A stretch of 64,000 nt of DNA from assembly GCA_009760855.2 (NCBI GenBank), contig WPIO01000003.1, positions 2,013,001-2,077,000 on the forward strand. Reading direction: 5' to 3'. Shown piece after piece: positions 14,116-26,739 of this stretch. Each line of letters opens with the position of its first letter. Within the stretch, counting starts at the first letter, position 1. The notes under the pieces were generated by a model. That model made no database searches. It was not told where the DNA came from and saw only the letters and a program-made list of their open reading frames with translations. This stretch comes from Cristatella mucedo. Lineage: Eukaryota > Bryozoa > Phylactolaemata > Cristatellidae. The position numbers and the translations under genes were made by a program.

Positions 14116-15190
14116 GTTCCTTTCCAAGCATCAAGTCCGTGTCGTTGGGGGGGGGGGGTCAGTTCGCATACAATGGGCTCTCACCTAAGAAGTTCCTCAA
14201 TAGTTATGGTAAAGAAGGTCACGATCGACTGAACAGCAGCCTTATTTGCTTAACAACACAACAGAGCATTGGCAAATTTCACTCTGCTTGCAGCAGGATA
14301 TCCAGGATTGCCTGCTGCAGGGCTTGGACCCTGGATGCTGGTAATTAACGGCAAGCTCTTCTCTGCAGGGCTGAGGCTTAGGCTATTTTTTCATTATTAT
14401 TATCCACCTATCAAAGCCTCCGGAAATAAAATAAGCACGCCTGCTGTCACTGCTCTCGTCATTGACTCTCGGGAGTAATTCGCATTCAACCGTCAAAACC
14501 TGATGTGGCCTTATTGGATTGCCTGAACATTCTGGCTGAATGTGCCTATTTTTCTTACGACATGCAGTTAGCAGCTGCTTAAGATAACAGAACAGTTTGA
14601 TAAGCATATAGCACAGTGATATCTCATTGGATCTAGCGATGTATAGCAACTTTTGGATAGCGACATAATAGAACAAAATTTTCATCCAGGCACCTTGTAA
14701 TTCACTGCAAGAGAAGCAAGGACAATTGTGCAAAAGCACACAATTATCATGCTTAGACAAGCATACAAAAGCACACGAGAAGATACTCGGAGCTGATGGT
14801 CACTGGCTGTCAGTACTCACTCCTGGTCAGCAACAAGCACTGAAACATGCACAGGTAAGTACAACAAGCACTCAAGAACCGAAATGACGAAGTTCATCGA
14901 GGCGTGGAGATTCCATAAATTATAGACGACTTCCGGTGTATGCATCCAGCTGCTAGCCCAACTACAATTTTAAAGGATTGTTTCTACTGATGTGGTACCA
15001 CCAGTAAATATTTTAGTGATTGCTAGCATAAGGTTCCGACAAGCAGGTGACCTAGGCATGCTATTCAGATTGTGTGCAATTTTTAATGAAGAAATAAACG
15101 GATAGTGCCATCTGACACATAAAGGCACTTTGAAATGTTCGAATAAGACTTTTATTAATTTTAATATTGAAAAGTATGCCAATAATTCAC
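14116..15190. other. No gene recognised
   Basis: Includes a short poly-G run at about 14149-14158 and moderately A/T-rich sequence. I see no exon. Confidence 0.4.
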
Positions 15191-15297
15191 TAAGTTAGTG
15201 AGTTAAGTTAGTGAGTTAGTGAGTTAGTGAGTTAGTGAAGTGTTAGTGAGTGTAAGTTAGTGTGTGTAAGTTAGTGAGTGAGTGAGTTAGTGAGCAC
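15191..15297. repeat. GTTAGTGA minisatellite
   Basis: About 107 bp of irregular tandem GTTAGTGA / GTGA / GTAAGTTA words. Confidence 0.9.
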
Positions 15298-16029
15298 CAG
15301 TTGGTTATAGATAGCTGCCAGCTGACTTTGTTCCATTGTCTGGCACAATTCTCATTGTTGCCTTTGCTGGACCACCCGTGCTGCCTGCATTGGTCGTTGC
15401 TTTGCTTAGTAAGCCTGTTTCTTGTGGCTCCATTGGCAATTATTAAAGAGGCTGGAACAGATGGCTATTTGTTATGGCCAAATTTCGAATCGACTGCATA
15501 AGTTATGTAGTTGTAGTGCGTACAGCTCTACTGTAAGAGCTTATGATCATAAGCAGGGCTGAGGGAAAAAGAATGGGCCTTGCCGGTCTAACCAGTAGAA
15601 TAAATGATTGAGCAAAACTCATATTGGTGGGCATTTGTAGGTCGTAGCCAACTAGGGGCTGCGTGCTGCCTTCCACTTGAACTTGATTTGAGTAATGGCA
15701 GCCGTAAGCTCACCCAAGGGGTTTCTGGCCCCATCGCTTTGAACACGCTGGCCACATCTATATAACATACATCCACTGAAATCCAATGGTTTCATAACCT
15801 GAGATGAAAGTTTTTTCGGAAAGAAATTTGACCTGCATAACCGAGGCCTGGATAGCAATCTGTTTATGAAGATAAATGTAAACGAAGGTATGTATGTACT
15901 AAGTGCTCAGGTACATGTGAAGTTCACTCCTTCAGGATTCTCATTTTACTTTTTATTCAAGCTGAAATGTTGAGAGATAGGACATTGGTCATCAATTGAA
16001 ACTCCTTAGGCTAGACAGCCTCTATTATG
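15298..16029. other. No gene recognised
   Basis: Short open frames only. The open frame at 15301-15501 is Leu-rich with no splice context. Confidence 0.4.
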
Positions 16030-16430
16030 ACCACAGAGCTCTTTGTTATAAGGACCAGGGCTCTTCAGCTCTTTATTCTGATATCCAGGCCTGATGAAGA
16101 CCCTGCCTTTGATTGTAATAGTCCTCCATCTTCCACAAGGCAATATAAACTCATTCATTGAAGATTCTGGACTTCTTTACTACAATCTTAGTCGATCGGT
16201 CCACTGTTGATTACCCGAGATTTTAACATTCACGTTGATGATCCTAGTGAATGCCAGAGCTGGTGATTCCTTGACACCTAAGCAATATTCGGCTTGGACT
16301 AACACATCTATCATTTCACGCCTAGTGCTGATTATATTCTAGATCTTCTGATCACTGAGGCTGTTTGCGCCAGAAAACTTGTAGTAATCTTTCCGGGACA
16401 TTTCATTTTTCAAGGAAATCTATATTTGAG
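16030..16430 (+). mobile_element. LINE endonuclease-domain relic
   Basis: Around 16195-16370 the plus strand translates, with stops, to pieces resembling the C-terminal part of an AP endonuclease. These are a xxxRDFNIHVDDPS block followed by FLDT, LGLTHLSFHA and TxDLLIT-like residues. GDFNIH...DP and HTLDLLIT are hallmarks of this domain in L2/CR1 elements. It is a separate, truncated insertion about 0.7 kb upstream of the first coding candidate. Confidence 0.6.
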
Positions 16431-17128
16431 TTCAGTTTGGTCTGTTTAGGCAAAAATGCCCTAATGCTGTTTTGTAATCAGGCAATCTACTCTGCCCTAT
16501 GCGGATTTTGCATCAACATTGTTCGTCTTTGTTTATATGTTTCGAGACCCATCCTTGCCTTTGGATAATTTAGATTGACTTCTTGATGGTGTCGAGGACG
16601 ATTATTACATTTGTTGGTCTGCAATTTCTTCTTGATGTATCTTAGCATGACGAATTCATCAAAGTGCCATCCTTGAGTGCAGCATTTCTAATTATGTATT
16701 GAAAGAATCAGAGCAAATGATTTGGACAATAGTGCAGAAACACGATACAGATTCTAGCCAATGGGGCCCTGGTGAATAACCTGTTTTGATTCAAAAATCT
16801 TTTGTGGAAGTCTACTGCATCGGCTACTAAGAAGCTATGCTTTCTGCAATTGGCAGGGTCACACACTGCGCTTCAGTGGCATCATTAGCTAGATACGCTG
16901 AACCTGCAGGATGCAGCCTACTGCGACGGTAGCTCTGGCTGAGCAGGTGATGGTGCCTGCGATGCAGGTGGAACACGGACCCTTTGATTGCTAAGGACGC
17001 TGTTTGCCTTGGTGTTAAGTAAATTAGAGTTTGCCTCTACCAGGCTGTCATTTCTTTGCTACAAGTGTGTTCTACCGAGAGCACACATCTGCATGCGTTT
17101 TTGGTTAGATACTTAAATGTTGTGTTGA

Positions 17129-17708
17129 CCAACGCCTTGCACATCCCTTGAAGGGCAGTCTGTGCCCGTGTTCAGTTACAGACCTGGCAAGTCGATTCAG
17201 AGCTGCACGTCAGAGGTTAGGAGCTGCATGTCATTCTCTCTAAGAGCCTATAGACCCATCAACGACTGGTTCTATCTGCTCGACCCTGACACTGGAAAGC
17301 TGAAGCACCTCAGGGTTGTAGCACCGAAGGTTGTCTGCGTTCAACCTGCCGCTGCTGCTAAACTTGTTCAACTCGGTGACAAGGAGCAGCTCTGGGAAGA
17401 CAAAGCTAGCTATTCAAGACATGTCATGTCGTGCAGTGCACAGAAGAGTGCCTCGTTGCATAAGATGCTAGGCTCAGGAATGAATCAACAGTCTGAACTG
17501 ATTCGCTTGCCAATGTCCGATGTGACCAACCAGTGGAGCAGCAGAGTGCAACTTCCGGATATACTCAGATCGGAGCTGCCACAAGGCAGGCCTTACCCTT
17601 GCAACAATTTAGGCTCTATGCTTCTGTATAATCACAGCACAGTCATTCAAGGCAGAAAGGATGGGGCTGTCGATATCAGTCGATTCATGCCATCTCAAGC
17701 ACATAGAG
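17129..17708 (+). CDS. Candidate exon with C2-like end (start uncertain)
   Basis: Open for about 190 codons to a strong donor: AG|GTAAGG at 17707-17714, leaving one base (phase 1). Residues near the start read SFSLRAYRPINDWFYLLD and then PDTGKLKHLRVV. This resembles the last strands of a C2 domain, where a W[FY]xL segment with charged residues ends the fold. The rest is polar and Ser/Gln-rich, with NQQSELIRLPMSDVTNQW. C2 domains bind membranes, often through calcium; the acidic calcium loops would lie in upstream exons I could not find. The frame is open from 17129, but the acceptor could be any of several AGs between 17158 and 17216. The C2 call is a judgement from one motif. It could be a separate gene from the RGS gene downstream. 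Confidence 0.5.
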
Positions 17709-18036
17709 GTAAGGCCTCCTGAGTGCAGTTAACCTCATATTCAAGCTGAAAAAGTAAGAAATATCTGAACGAGTTGACATGTTTATGAGTCGTGTAGCAA
17801 CACATCTAATCTCAGTCTCTTTGCTGCATTTTACTACACTGCTGAATTTCACTGCTTTCCTGCATGCCTGTCTTGCCAGCGCTTTTACCATATACTTTAT
17901 CTAGAGAGAAGTCGACCCGAGAATCCAAAGCCAAGTTGTTTTGAAAATGCAGCAAAGCCGTCATTTTCACAGGTAAGTGATATAACTTATCTTCATCACG
18001 AAACTGTCGTCGTGTTACCAAATGGCTATAATTGAT
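17709..18036. other. Presumed intron start
   Basis: Follows the donor at 17709. No coding signal seen. Confidence 0.35.
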
Positions 18037-18222
18037 TGGCCATCTTTGGTCATCTTTGGTTGGCCATCTTTGATTTGCCATCTATGATTTGCCATCACTG
18101 ATTTGCCAATTTTGATTGGACATGTCTGATTAGCGATCTTTGATTAACAATCTTTAACTAACCATCTTTAATTGACCATCTCTGATTGGTTATTTTTGAC
18201 TGGGCAGCTTTGATTGAAGATC
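18037..18222. repeat. Degenerate minisatellite, GCCATCTTTGATTT-like unit
   Basis: About a dozen imperfect units of 14-17 bp (CCATCTTTGGT, GCCATCTTTGATTT, CAATCTTTAACTAA and variants). Divergence increases toward the 3' end. Confidence 0.85.
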
Positions 18223-19736
18223 TTTATGTTAACCACCATAAGGAAGGCACACCCAAACACGAAGGGAAATTTCTGGAGCTAAAAAAGTAGCAGTGTCGCA
18301 TGTATTCACATTCTGGAAAATCACGAGCTCTTCAATCAGAGTCCAGCCTGACGAATTGTTGCATTAAAGTTGTGTATCCTGAGCGATAGATGCTATATTT
18401 ATGAAGTGACTTGTTAGAGTACGACTAGCAGTCCCAGGCTGTTGTGGGCATGCATAACGAGAAGAGCTAATGCTAAGAGGCTGTGGCCGTACCAGGTACC
18501 CTAAACCATACTCCTGTAACATTTGGCCCCTTTCTATCTTCACACGATGGCAGCCAAACTTTCAGGGGCACACAGCTCTTGCTGAAAAATGTGAGAACAC
18601 GCAGAGCAATTCAACGGCAAAGGCCTTGTGGTGGTACAATCATAACGCCTGCCAAGGCATGCGAGTTAGCTTACTCAAATCAACGATAGGCAGCACTTAT
18701 TGTGCACGTAGCTCTGCTGATCTTGTTTTAACGGCTCTGAAAGCAACGACTGACTAAAAAGTGCACTGGAGGATCTCAGTTGCCTCACCATTGTCAGCCA
18801 CTGCCATCTTATTCTGCTCGAGCTTGCTGCTGGTTGCTGGTTTGCTGGTGCGAACGAATTCTTCTCCGCCGATCTAACCGTTCTCTTCATGCTTTCCAAG
18901 GATATAACTTCTTGGAAACATTTTATGATCACGAAATAAGCAAATAAGCTGACTTGATTGGATGGTTCCAGAATCGCATTTATAACCTCAACAACAGTCG
19001 GGCATCTGCTCTCTGGTTGCTGGAAAAGCCTATGGGCTGACTTTTCGTCTCAGAATTGCCTTGTTTGGTAAGCCCCCCTCTTAGTAATCGGGTTAAGCAT
19101 AATTTGCAGGCTTCAGGGGTTGGCAGTGGCTAGCAACTAGCACACCAGCGGCAGGCCGTTTGCTTTAAGAGGTTAGGCGGTCTGCAGTGTGCGCCTCAGC
19201 CTACTCATTGCTGTAGGTGCACGCTGGGGCAATCTTGAGCTGCCCGACCGCCTCGGGTAAGGGTTGTACTTAAGGGGATGCCTTCGCTTGCCGTGTGTTT
19301 AATACGCACCACTTGCATGGGAACTACTGCCACGTTTGCACAAATGGGCACAATTGAGCAATAGCGTAGCTTCTGGCATGCTGCCAGCAATGGATTTAGA
19401 GTAATGCCACCGACCAGCTTTACCACAGTCCAATCGTTAGGGCTAAATGGCATTACGATGCTCAAAATCAGTCTCAGCCGTCTGCTATCTGCTTAAAGCC
19501 TAAGCTCAGGGCTTTTTTAAGGGAGAGCTGGATTATATGCATATTGATTATGCGCACTCGAGTAATGCGCTCATCTCTACCAGTTAAACTGAGTAAGTCA
19601 GTCATGTCGCAAGATGGCTTCAATTGCACCGCATGACAATATAGTGTACATCCGTCAAGGGGCAAGATAGCGAAGCATTGTCTTCCGTGACGGAACTACT
19701 ATAACTCAGTTAAACGAGTCCACAGACAATGAGCTG

Positions 19737-19739
<3 letters not shown>
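18223..19739. other. No gene recognised
   Basis: Several short open frames on both strands, none with domain evidence or paired splice sites. I read it as intron or spacer. Confidence 0.35.

Positions 19740-19769
<30 letters not shown>
19740..19769. repeat. (TA)n microsatellite
   Basis: Uninterrupted TA repeats of about 30 bp. Confidence 0.95.
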
Positions 19770-19772
<3 letters not shown>

Positions 19773-20360
19773 TCTTTATATTTCCGTGCCTCACCTGTGC
19801 TCTGTCTCTCATCCCTACTCTTCTCATCCTCTTTGTGTCTGTCAATGTAATAAACACCTTTATGTGATGCACATATACCTGCACCTAAAATTTTGTAAGG
19901 CTCTCTTTTTTTCTGTGGGCACACTAGCCATGGCATAAGAGATTTGGTGGTCCCTATTAGCACGGCTAGTGTTGGCTTCCGAACACATCTGATCGACAAC
20001 CAAGCAAACAGCAGCTTAGTGCTTGCCTGAGTGTCTGGTGAAAAAGAGGAATAATGGAAATTACAAATGGATTGACATAATGTGTGATGTCTATGTAATA
20101 GCAGGCTCAGACTAGCCCAAGTTGACTATGTGCCTCAAAGTTGACCGAGCCTAAGTTGACCGAGTGCCTCAAAGTGCAAGTTTCTGAAGAGACGTGCCTC
20201 ACCTTTGAAAGACAGACAAAGATAACCTGGGGGAAGTAACTAGAGAATGGGGACAGAGACAAAGAGACATAAAGCAAGACTGAGACAGTAGGAGACAGAC
20301 AGAGAGACAGATAGCAAGAGAGATGAAGACAAGAGCAAATGAGAAATGAGAGAGGCATAC

Positions 20361-20629
<269 letters not shown>

Positions 20630-21065
20630 GATGTTTGGGGCTTACGGCTTGTGGTTTTATGCTCATGCTTATCCTTTTCATGACCCTTTAATGTCTGCTG
20701 TGGGCAAGAATGCAAATTATGGTCTCTGATGATTTGGGTGACTACCATTCGAAGTCTGTTTATGGCCTGGCTCTTTGATGTGTATTTATGGCTGAGTCAT
20801 TTAATTAGGATAAAGTACATAAGGGCCCAGGCAGGAGTGGTAAGTCAGTTTGCTGGTGTAGCATGCTGGCCCGTGTTCTAAATATGCCTTCGAGGTCTTC
20901 GAGGACGTGTGGATTTGTGCTGGAGCTGCTCTGGAGCTGCGTGCTTCACTGTTTGGTGCTCCCTAGGCTCACTCATATTCACATTGCAGGGCTTAGGATT
21001 TTGTGTTATGGTTTACTGTTTACCGTTCGGTTAGTGGCCACAATAGGCACTGCCTGCTATAAAAA

Positions 21066-21224
21066 ACGCTAGCTGATTTAACAGCCTCTTTTATATAGCA
21101 ACTGAAGAGCCTTTAGGGCTATCACCACGGCTTGCAGTGGCAATAAAGGATCGCCCACTGCAGGATTCGAACCCACGACATCGGCAAAAGCAACCACCTT
21201 ACCTAGTGTGCCGTCACGGCTCAC
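21066..21224 (-). repeat. SINE-B copy
   Basis: Minus-strand copy with B box (reverse of GGATTCGAACCCACGAC) and the conserved body (reverse of AATAAAGGATCGCCCACTGC). It ends at the A-box side with (reverse) ACCTAGTGTGCCGTCACGGC. The variable-arm part is shortened relative to other copies. Confidence 0.8.
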
Positions 21225-21267
21225 TAAATGATCCTGAGCTTGCAATGCCCACTAGAGGAACCAACGT

Positions 21268-21360
21268 AGTTTGGCCCTATGGTAAGGTGCTTGCCCGGAC
21301 CAGGGTCAACAAAAATGTATTTGATGGCCGAGGTCGTGGGCTCGATCCCATGTCCCAACC
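21268..21360 (+). repeat. SINE-A head fragment
   Basis: Reads TAGTTTGGCCCTATGGTAAG then GCCGAGGTCGTGGGCTCGAT. The A and B boxes are present, with an insertion between them and no tail. Confidence 0.6.
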
Positions 21361-21498
21361 TTTGCTGTTTATATGATGGCTCAGTCACATGCAAAATTTT
21401 TTGCCTTCCACGATTAATCACAGCTGCAGCTTTAAGCAAATCAATTTCAGAGTGTGACCCTGGTTCTTTGACGACCCTGGCATTGATTTGGCAGCCAT

Positions 21499-21645
21499 GT
21501 TGGTTTGGCCCAGTGGTTAAGATGCTCACCCCGACCAAGGTCTGTCCGAGGTCGTGGGCTCGAGCCCCGTGGTTTAAGCAAAACATCTGACTAGAGATTA
21601 AGTTCCCTTAGGGTGCTATACAAATTAATCATATTCATTTATATT
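21499..21645 (+). repeat. SINE-A copy, full length
   Basis: TTGGTTTGGCCCAGTGGTTA, CCCCGACCAAGGTCTG, GTCGTGGGCTCGAGCCCC, then AGAGATTAAGTTCCCTTAGG and TGCTATACAAATT. One of the best-preserved copies. Confidence 0.85.
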
Positions 21646-23169
21646 TACACTGTCGACACCTTATTTGCTGCTTTGCTGCATACTTCAGATATTCAGCGTT
21701 CCTCTGCTATGATATTGTTGCCAGAGATGAGCTCATATAGTAATAGTTACGAAGGCCATTCGGTTTGTGTGCATGGTATGGAAAATATTTCTGCCTGCTT
21801 AGTTTGAATAGCTCGTGAAGTCATACAAGGACATTTCAAAGTATGCACATCTGCCGAAAGGTAATAAACAGTATAGCTTGGAGGTCATTTTGCAGTTTTA
21901 AAACAAACCATTTACTGTGCTCATTAATGATTAATTTGTTGTCAGCTGTGCTATCGAGCATGCTGAAGCAGAATGACAGGGTAGTTTTCAGTCATCATTT
22001 CCTGCCATGGAGATTGAAGGTTGGATTGCAAATATCAGGAATCTTGCTGCCTCAAATAAAGAATGTTATCTTGGCTACTTGTGCTCTTTTAAGTGTCAGG
22101 CAGCAGGAAATTACCGATCTGGGTTAATCGTGAAAGGAGAGCAGTGAAGTGTTATTTGACAGCAAAGAATTGCAAGAAATTTATCTTTCTTGCATCGAAC
22201 AATGCATAGAAGTCGAAGGCATCGCTCTCATTGATGCATTCAATAATCGATTATACTAAAAGAATGGCTTTTCTCAAAGATTGTCAGAGACTTACGGCAT
22301 GGCTGCATTATCTCAATGCAGCCATGCCGTAAGTGATCCCCTTTTAGTAGCTGGTCGGTCGTTCTCTTAGGCATGCACTATTTTCATTGCACATTGCACA
22401 TTGCCTGCATGCCCGATTCCCTCTGACAAATGGAAAAGGAGATCCAGAGAAAAAATGAGCCCAGTAACTAATGGGCCCAGCCCATGTAAGAGCAGGAGGA
22501 ATACTTAGTGCCTACACTGACTTTGAGCGCCGACTTGGAGAGAATCCAGTTACTTGATGCAGACTACTCGTCGAATTCCCGCAGAAGTCTTCGGCAGCAG
22601 GCAAGGGAGCTCATGCAGAGAGCTTGGGTGCTCGTGGTCTCCAGTGCATGGGATTACTGCACCGTAGTAAAGTTGTTCGCATCATTCTCTCTGAGTGCGG
22701 CTACTGCTGGCTGAACAACATGACCGGTCACTAAAGTGATGCAGCAACTTCCGTTACTTTTCATGACGGACTGAAGTGTAGATGATGACCAAACGAGCTA
22801 GCATTAGGCATTGTTCTCTGATCTCGAGTCAATGCCACTCAAGTTAGTGTTGGTGTTCAGTAGGCGGTTCTTGGTCTTTTAGTAATGATGTTTCTTGGCA
22901 AGTCACTGGTGATCTTATTTCAGTCAGTACATCAGGGGCAATACATAAATGGCTTTCATTCTCGGTAGCATTATACTCCTATATTAGTAGGGGGTGCTTA
23001 GTGCATGCAGGTCAGCTATAATAATTATATTAATCCAGCTAGTAGTGTACTCTAATTCATGCACAGGCAAGCACGCACCACATAGAGAAACAAAAAAGAC
23101 AAGCTCACTGGGATGAGGGATAGCTAACTAGAACAGGTGCCTCTTTAACTGATACTCCAATGATTCTTG
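21646..23169. other. No gene recognised (contains a hairpin)
   Basis: No exon I can support. The perfect inverted repeat at 22290-22334 is listed separately. Confidence 0.4.
22290..22334. repeat. Perfect inverted repeat, 20-bp arms, 5-nt loop
   Basis: Left arm 22290-22309 and right arm 22315-22334 are exact reverse complements. The core is ACGGCATGGCTGCAT and the loop is ATCTC. Pairing stops immediately outside the arms. The stem is shorter than a typical animal pre-miRNA. Confidence 0.9.
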
Positions 23170-23890
23170 TCATTCATTCAATGGTTCTAGTCATTGCTGG
23201 TAGTGATAGAAACTGGTCGCGAGTTACAGACTTTCGTTGCAAACTATCCGGAGCTTGATCACAAACAGGTTTCATTTTAGTCTGAGGGACAGCTAGGAGA
23301 CCAGATGCCAAGGAGTGTGAGAGCAACCCTGGAAGAGCAAGGATAAGTATGCATAAGTATAAGTAAGAGCAAGGATAAATATACTGGGTCAAGCGGCTTA
23401 AGCGATCTGTGAGCCAGAGAGAGAATTGTGAAATCATTGTGATGCTTGATAGGGAGCCGGTGAAGATCAGACAGAAGTAACAAGATATTGCAACTATACG
23501 ATTGATACCAGACCAGACGAGCCACTGAGTTTTCGCACGAGTTGCAGACAATTCAGGGCACTGGCAGCAAGTCCTGAATAAAAGAAATTGCAGTAACTAC
23601 ACGGAAAGTAAAACAAAATGGATGAACTAGTTTGACTGTCATACTCTTATCTAAGCAGGCCTCGATTTTATCAATATTCCTTAGCTGAATTTAGGCCTGC
23701 TTGACTGTGTAGGATATGTGGTATTCCCTGTTTTTGGGCAGACGTCATGGGGGATGATGCTAGATGAACCAATCGAGAGGACGAGATCTTCCAACTTTCG
23801 AGTGACCCCAGTTTTGCCCCTAGCTATTAGGTTAGTCTTATCATCGTTAAGTGTAAGAAAGTTAGCAGCCTCCAAGCATGAATATTAGTG
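23170..23890 (-). mobile_element. LINE ORF2 fragment
   Basis: Minus-strand translation shows ANFLTLNDDKTNLIARGKT, then VTRKLEDLVLSIGSSSI (23681-23875). Further along it shows LHRLPIKHHNDFTILSLAHR and PVYLSLLL (23277-23525). These are successive thumb and C-terminal segments of L2/CR1 ORF2, split by frame changes. Confidence 0.7.
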
Positions 23891-24037
23891 AGTTTAACTG
23901 TGCGGTTCTATTTGTATGCCTAAGCAGTTTCACGATCCCACGTTTACCATACATATTTTGCTGCAACCCTCGTAAATGTTTTTTTTTTTGATAGCCTAGC
24001 CGGGGACTGGCTTGTACTTGTACACGATTTCTCTTGT

Positions 24038-24040
<3 letters not shown>

Positions 24041-24082
<42 letters not shown>
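24041..24082. repeat. (GT)n microsatellite
   Basis: About 42 bp of TG repeats followed by imperfect TGCATG words. Confidence 0.95.
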
Positions 24083-24083
<1 letters not shown>

Positions 24084-25059
24084 ATGCGTGTGTGCATGTT
24101 ATGTATGTATGCATGAGAATGTGTTTGCTCTCTCTCCCTCCCTCCCTCTCTGTCTGTCTTGTGTGTCTTTCTGTCTCTTTTTTGCTCTGTCTTAAGACCT
24201 TTAAAAATTGCTCTGTGGCGAGGGACAAGAACTATGCACTTGCGTCTCATCACCACGGTTGTATTTGCATATGCCATACAGTGCTCGTGTGCAGTGTAAA
24301 TACAGACTCCCCATCTGGGCCACTGTGCCTGTGTTCTGGATCTGGCATCAGCCGACTGCCTGTCCTAAATCTGCTTAGAGAGCAGCAACAGCATAACGGT
24401 TACTCCAGACTCATAAGTATGGATGCTAACACTTCTGCTGGTTAATGCTGTGACGTAGACGTCCCTAGAAGCATGCCTTTAGCATGATTGGATCAGCATA
24501 ATCTAGTTATAGTGACTTCAGGATAGGTATTGTTGAACAAGATTGCCTTCCAATCATCAACACGTGCCTCTGTGGCTCAACCCAGCGCCAGCTGAAGCTC
24601 GTGGAATGCTGGTATCGAAAAGTGCAGCTGCGCGATTCCAAATTATAATTTATTTAGCACTAATTATTTGATAGCATATATTTACATCTATTTGGGCCTG
24701 CCAGCTCAGTTTAGCTGCTTCTCTGCATCAATACAAGAAGCACGAGCCCAGGTCTTGGTCAAAGATGTCCTCAGTAATTACCTTTGCCTCTACATGTGAC
24801 TGTACATGCATGGAATGTGACCAAAGCCTTCAGCTGTTCACGCTTATAGGGACAACATAACTCAAAAATTTTTTGTGTTTGTCTTTTTAGCCAGAGACAC
24901 ATACTTTCAAACTAAGCTAAGTTTCTGTGTCTGTCTTTGCACACGAGTTTACATTTTATTATGCATTCTGGCTCACATACTTACTAATACCTCCTGATTC
25001 CGCCATGCCGTCTCTTTCTTTATACTGTATACTATTAGCGACATGTATATATAATGATA

Positions 25060-25061
<2 letters not shown>
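24083..25061. other. No gene recognised
   Basis: Pyrimidine-rich at the start, A/T-rich later. No convincing exon. Confidence 0.35.
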
Positions 25062-25106
<45 letters not shown>

Positions 25107-25152
25107 GATATATATATATATATACACACACACTTACCTTTTGCTTTCTCTT

Positions 25153-25227
<75 letters not shown>
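25062..25227. repeat. (TA)n then (CT)n microsatellites
   Basis: TA repeats at about 25062-25124. A CT tract runs about 25157-25227 and decays into pyrimidine-rich sequence to about 25530. Confidence 0.95.
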
Positions 25228-25229
<2 letters not shown>

Positions 25230-25582
25230 GCATGTGGAGTCTATCTCTTGCTGGAGTATTCTTATTCTTTCTCTTTTGCTGTAAATCGTTTTTATTCTCT
25301 CTCTCTCTCTCTCACTTTCTGTCTTTGTCTCACTCGCTCTCTCTTTTTTCTATGTCTTTGTCTCTCTCACTTTCCATGTCTCCCCCTCAGTTTCTATCCC
25401 TGTTTGCACGTAGCCACCTTTTGGCTGCATCCCATCTTTCACTCTGTCGGCATTTCTCTGTTTTCATCTATCGCTCTCTTTTACTCTGTCTGCCCACATC
25501 TCTGTCTATCCTTGCTCTTCTCTCCTTTCCTTGCGGTCTCCTCTCATTGTTGCTGATGCATCTTGCCTCTCTCTTCTCCCTC

Positions 25583-25585
25583 TCT

Positions 25586-25675
<90 letters not shown>

Positions 25676-25676
25676 G
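25583..25676 (+). repeat. (CT)n tract abutting a splice acceptor
   Basis: About 90 bp of uninterrupted CT that ends CTCTAG at 25671-25676, immediately before the open segment starting at 25677. It would form an unusually long polypyrimidine tract. Confidence 0.85.
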
Positions 25677-25864
25677 CTCCGGATGCTCAGGCTGTGCCCC
25701 CTTTCCCACCCCCTTCTCTTGATCTTGTGATCCGACCGACAGAGCTGTGTGACTTAAAGCTGCTATTCCTCAGTGATACTCGGCCATCGCCATCAAGACT
25801 CGTGATGCGATCAGTGAACTGGCAATTTAACGACTTGTTGAAATGTCACGAGAATCCAGAGCTA
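25677..25864 (+). CDS. Candidate internal exon, unknown domain
   Basis: Flanked by acceptor CTCTCTCTAG (to 25676) and donor CTA|GTGAGT (25865). It starts with two bases that complete a codon and ends at a codon boundary. It encodes about 62 residues including PSLDLVIRPTELCDLKLLFL and RLVMRSVNWQFNDLLKCHEN. The composition is well mixed and protein-like, unlike the surrounding sequence. Phase fits directly onto the preceding candidate ending at 17708, where the leftover G plus CT gives Ala. I do not recognise a domain. The assignment rests on splice-site quality, phase and composition only. Confidence 0.5.
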
Positions 25865-26265
25865 GTGAGTGCCCACTTTCTTATGAAAAGCGAGGTCACA
25901 CCTCGGCTGTCCAGCCTAGGCGAAGCACCTGGGCGCTCGAGCACCAGCAAGGCCTAATTTGCTGCTGCTGGTAGCTGCTCAGATTGAGTGGACACCCACT
26001 GTATCTGCTAGCAACCGGCTTGTTGAGGCTCGGTGGCTGTGGCCAAAAGTGCAGGCGAGGCTCTGCTATTAGGTTATTGGCAATTCAGTTGTCCATGCTG
26101 TCTGCGCTAGGTGCTTGATTGGAATGTAATGACGTCCAGAGACCTCCCTTCCTCCCCTATCAGGCAGCCAACCTCTGCTCGGCCACTGCCTTCGGCTGTG
26201 GCTGCCACCCACTTAATGATACAGGAACAATACCCCACTCTAATTAACCTTACAGTGACATGCAG

Positions 26266-26474
26266 GTACAGACCTATGTTCCTCGGAGACCGTTTAATAG
26301 GACAGGCAGCGACATGGCCAGCCACCGGCCCTTTCTGACTGTGCCTACCTACTGTGCAGTGACTGGCCCTGCACCCTGGCACCCTGGTGCCATCGCAGCT
26401 TGGCCCGATGGACTGGCTGCTGACCTGGCTGCCAGTCAGCTACCTGTTCCCTCCCTACTTGTAGCCGACGGACA
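26266..26474 (+). CDS. Candidate internal exon, Pro/Ala-rich
   Basis: Acceptor ACATGCAG ends at 26265 and donor GTAAGG starts at 26475. It starts at a codon boundary, matching the end phase of the candidate at 25864, and ends with two leftover bases. It encodes about 70 residues including TYVPRRPFNRTGSDMASHRP and APWHPGAIAAWPDGLAADLA. No domain recognised; it looks like linker. It would be the third exon of the same plus-strand transcript. Confidence 0.45.
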
Positions 26475-26739
26475 GTAAGGCCGCTAACGTGCCGACAGCT
26501 GCTGCCTTAAAAAGCCACTGCAGACATACAGGTTTCTGGTCCAGTTCTGCCGTGAGAGGGGAGGGGCACATCCCACCAGCATGCCCAGCCTACAGTGCAA
26601 TGCAGTGCTTCCTTTACGGCAGCCACCGGCATCAGAGGCGGCACTCTCTTGGGTGGCAGGCAGCCTCGCTGTCTTGCTAGTGAGACTAGCCGCCCACGAG
26701 GCGAGTGAGGCTGGGAGCACTGCCCACAAGCTTTTGTAG

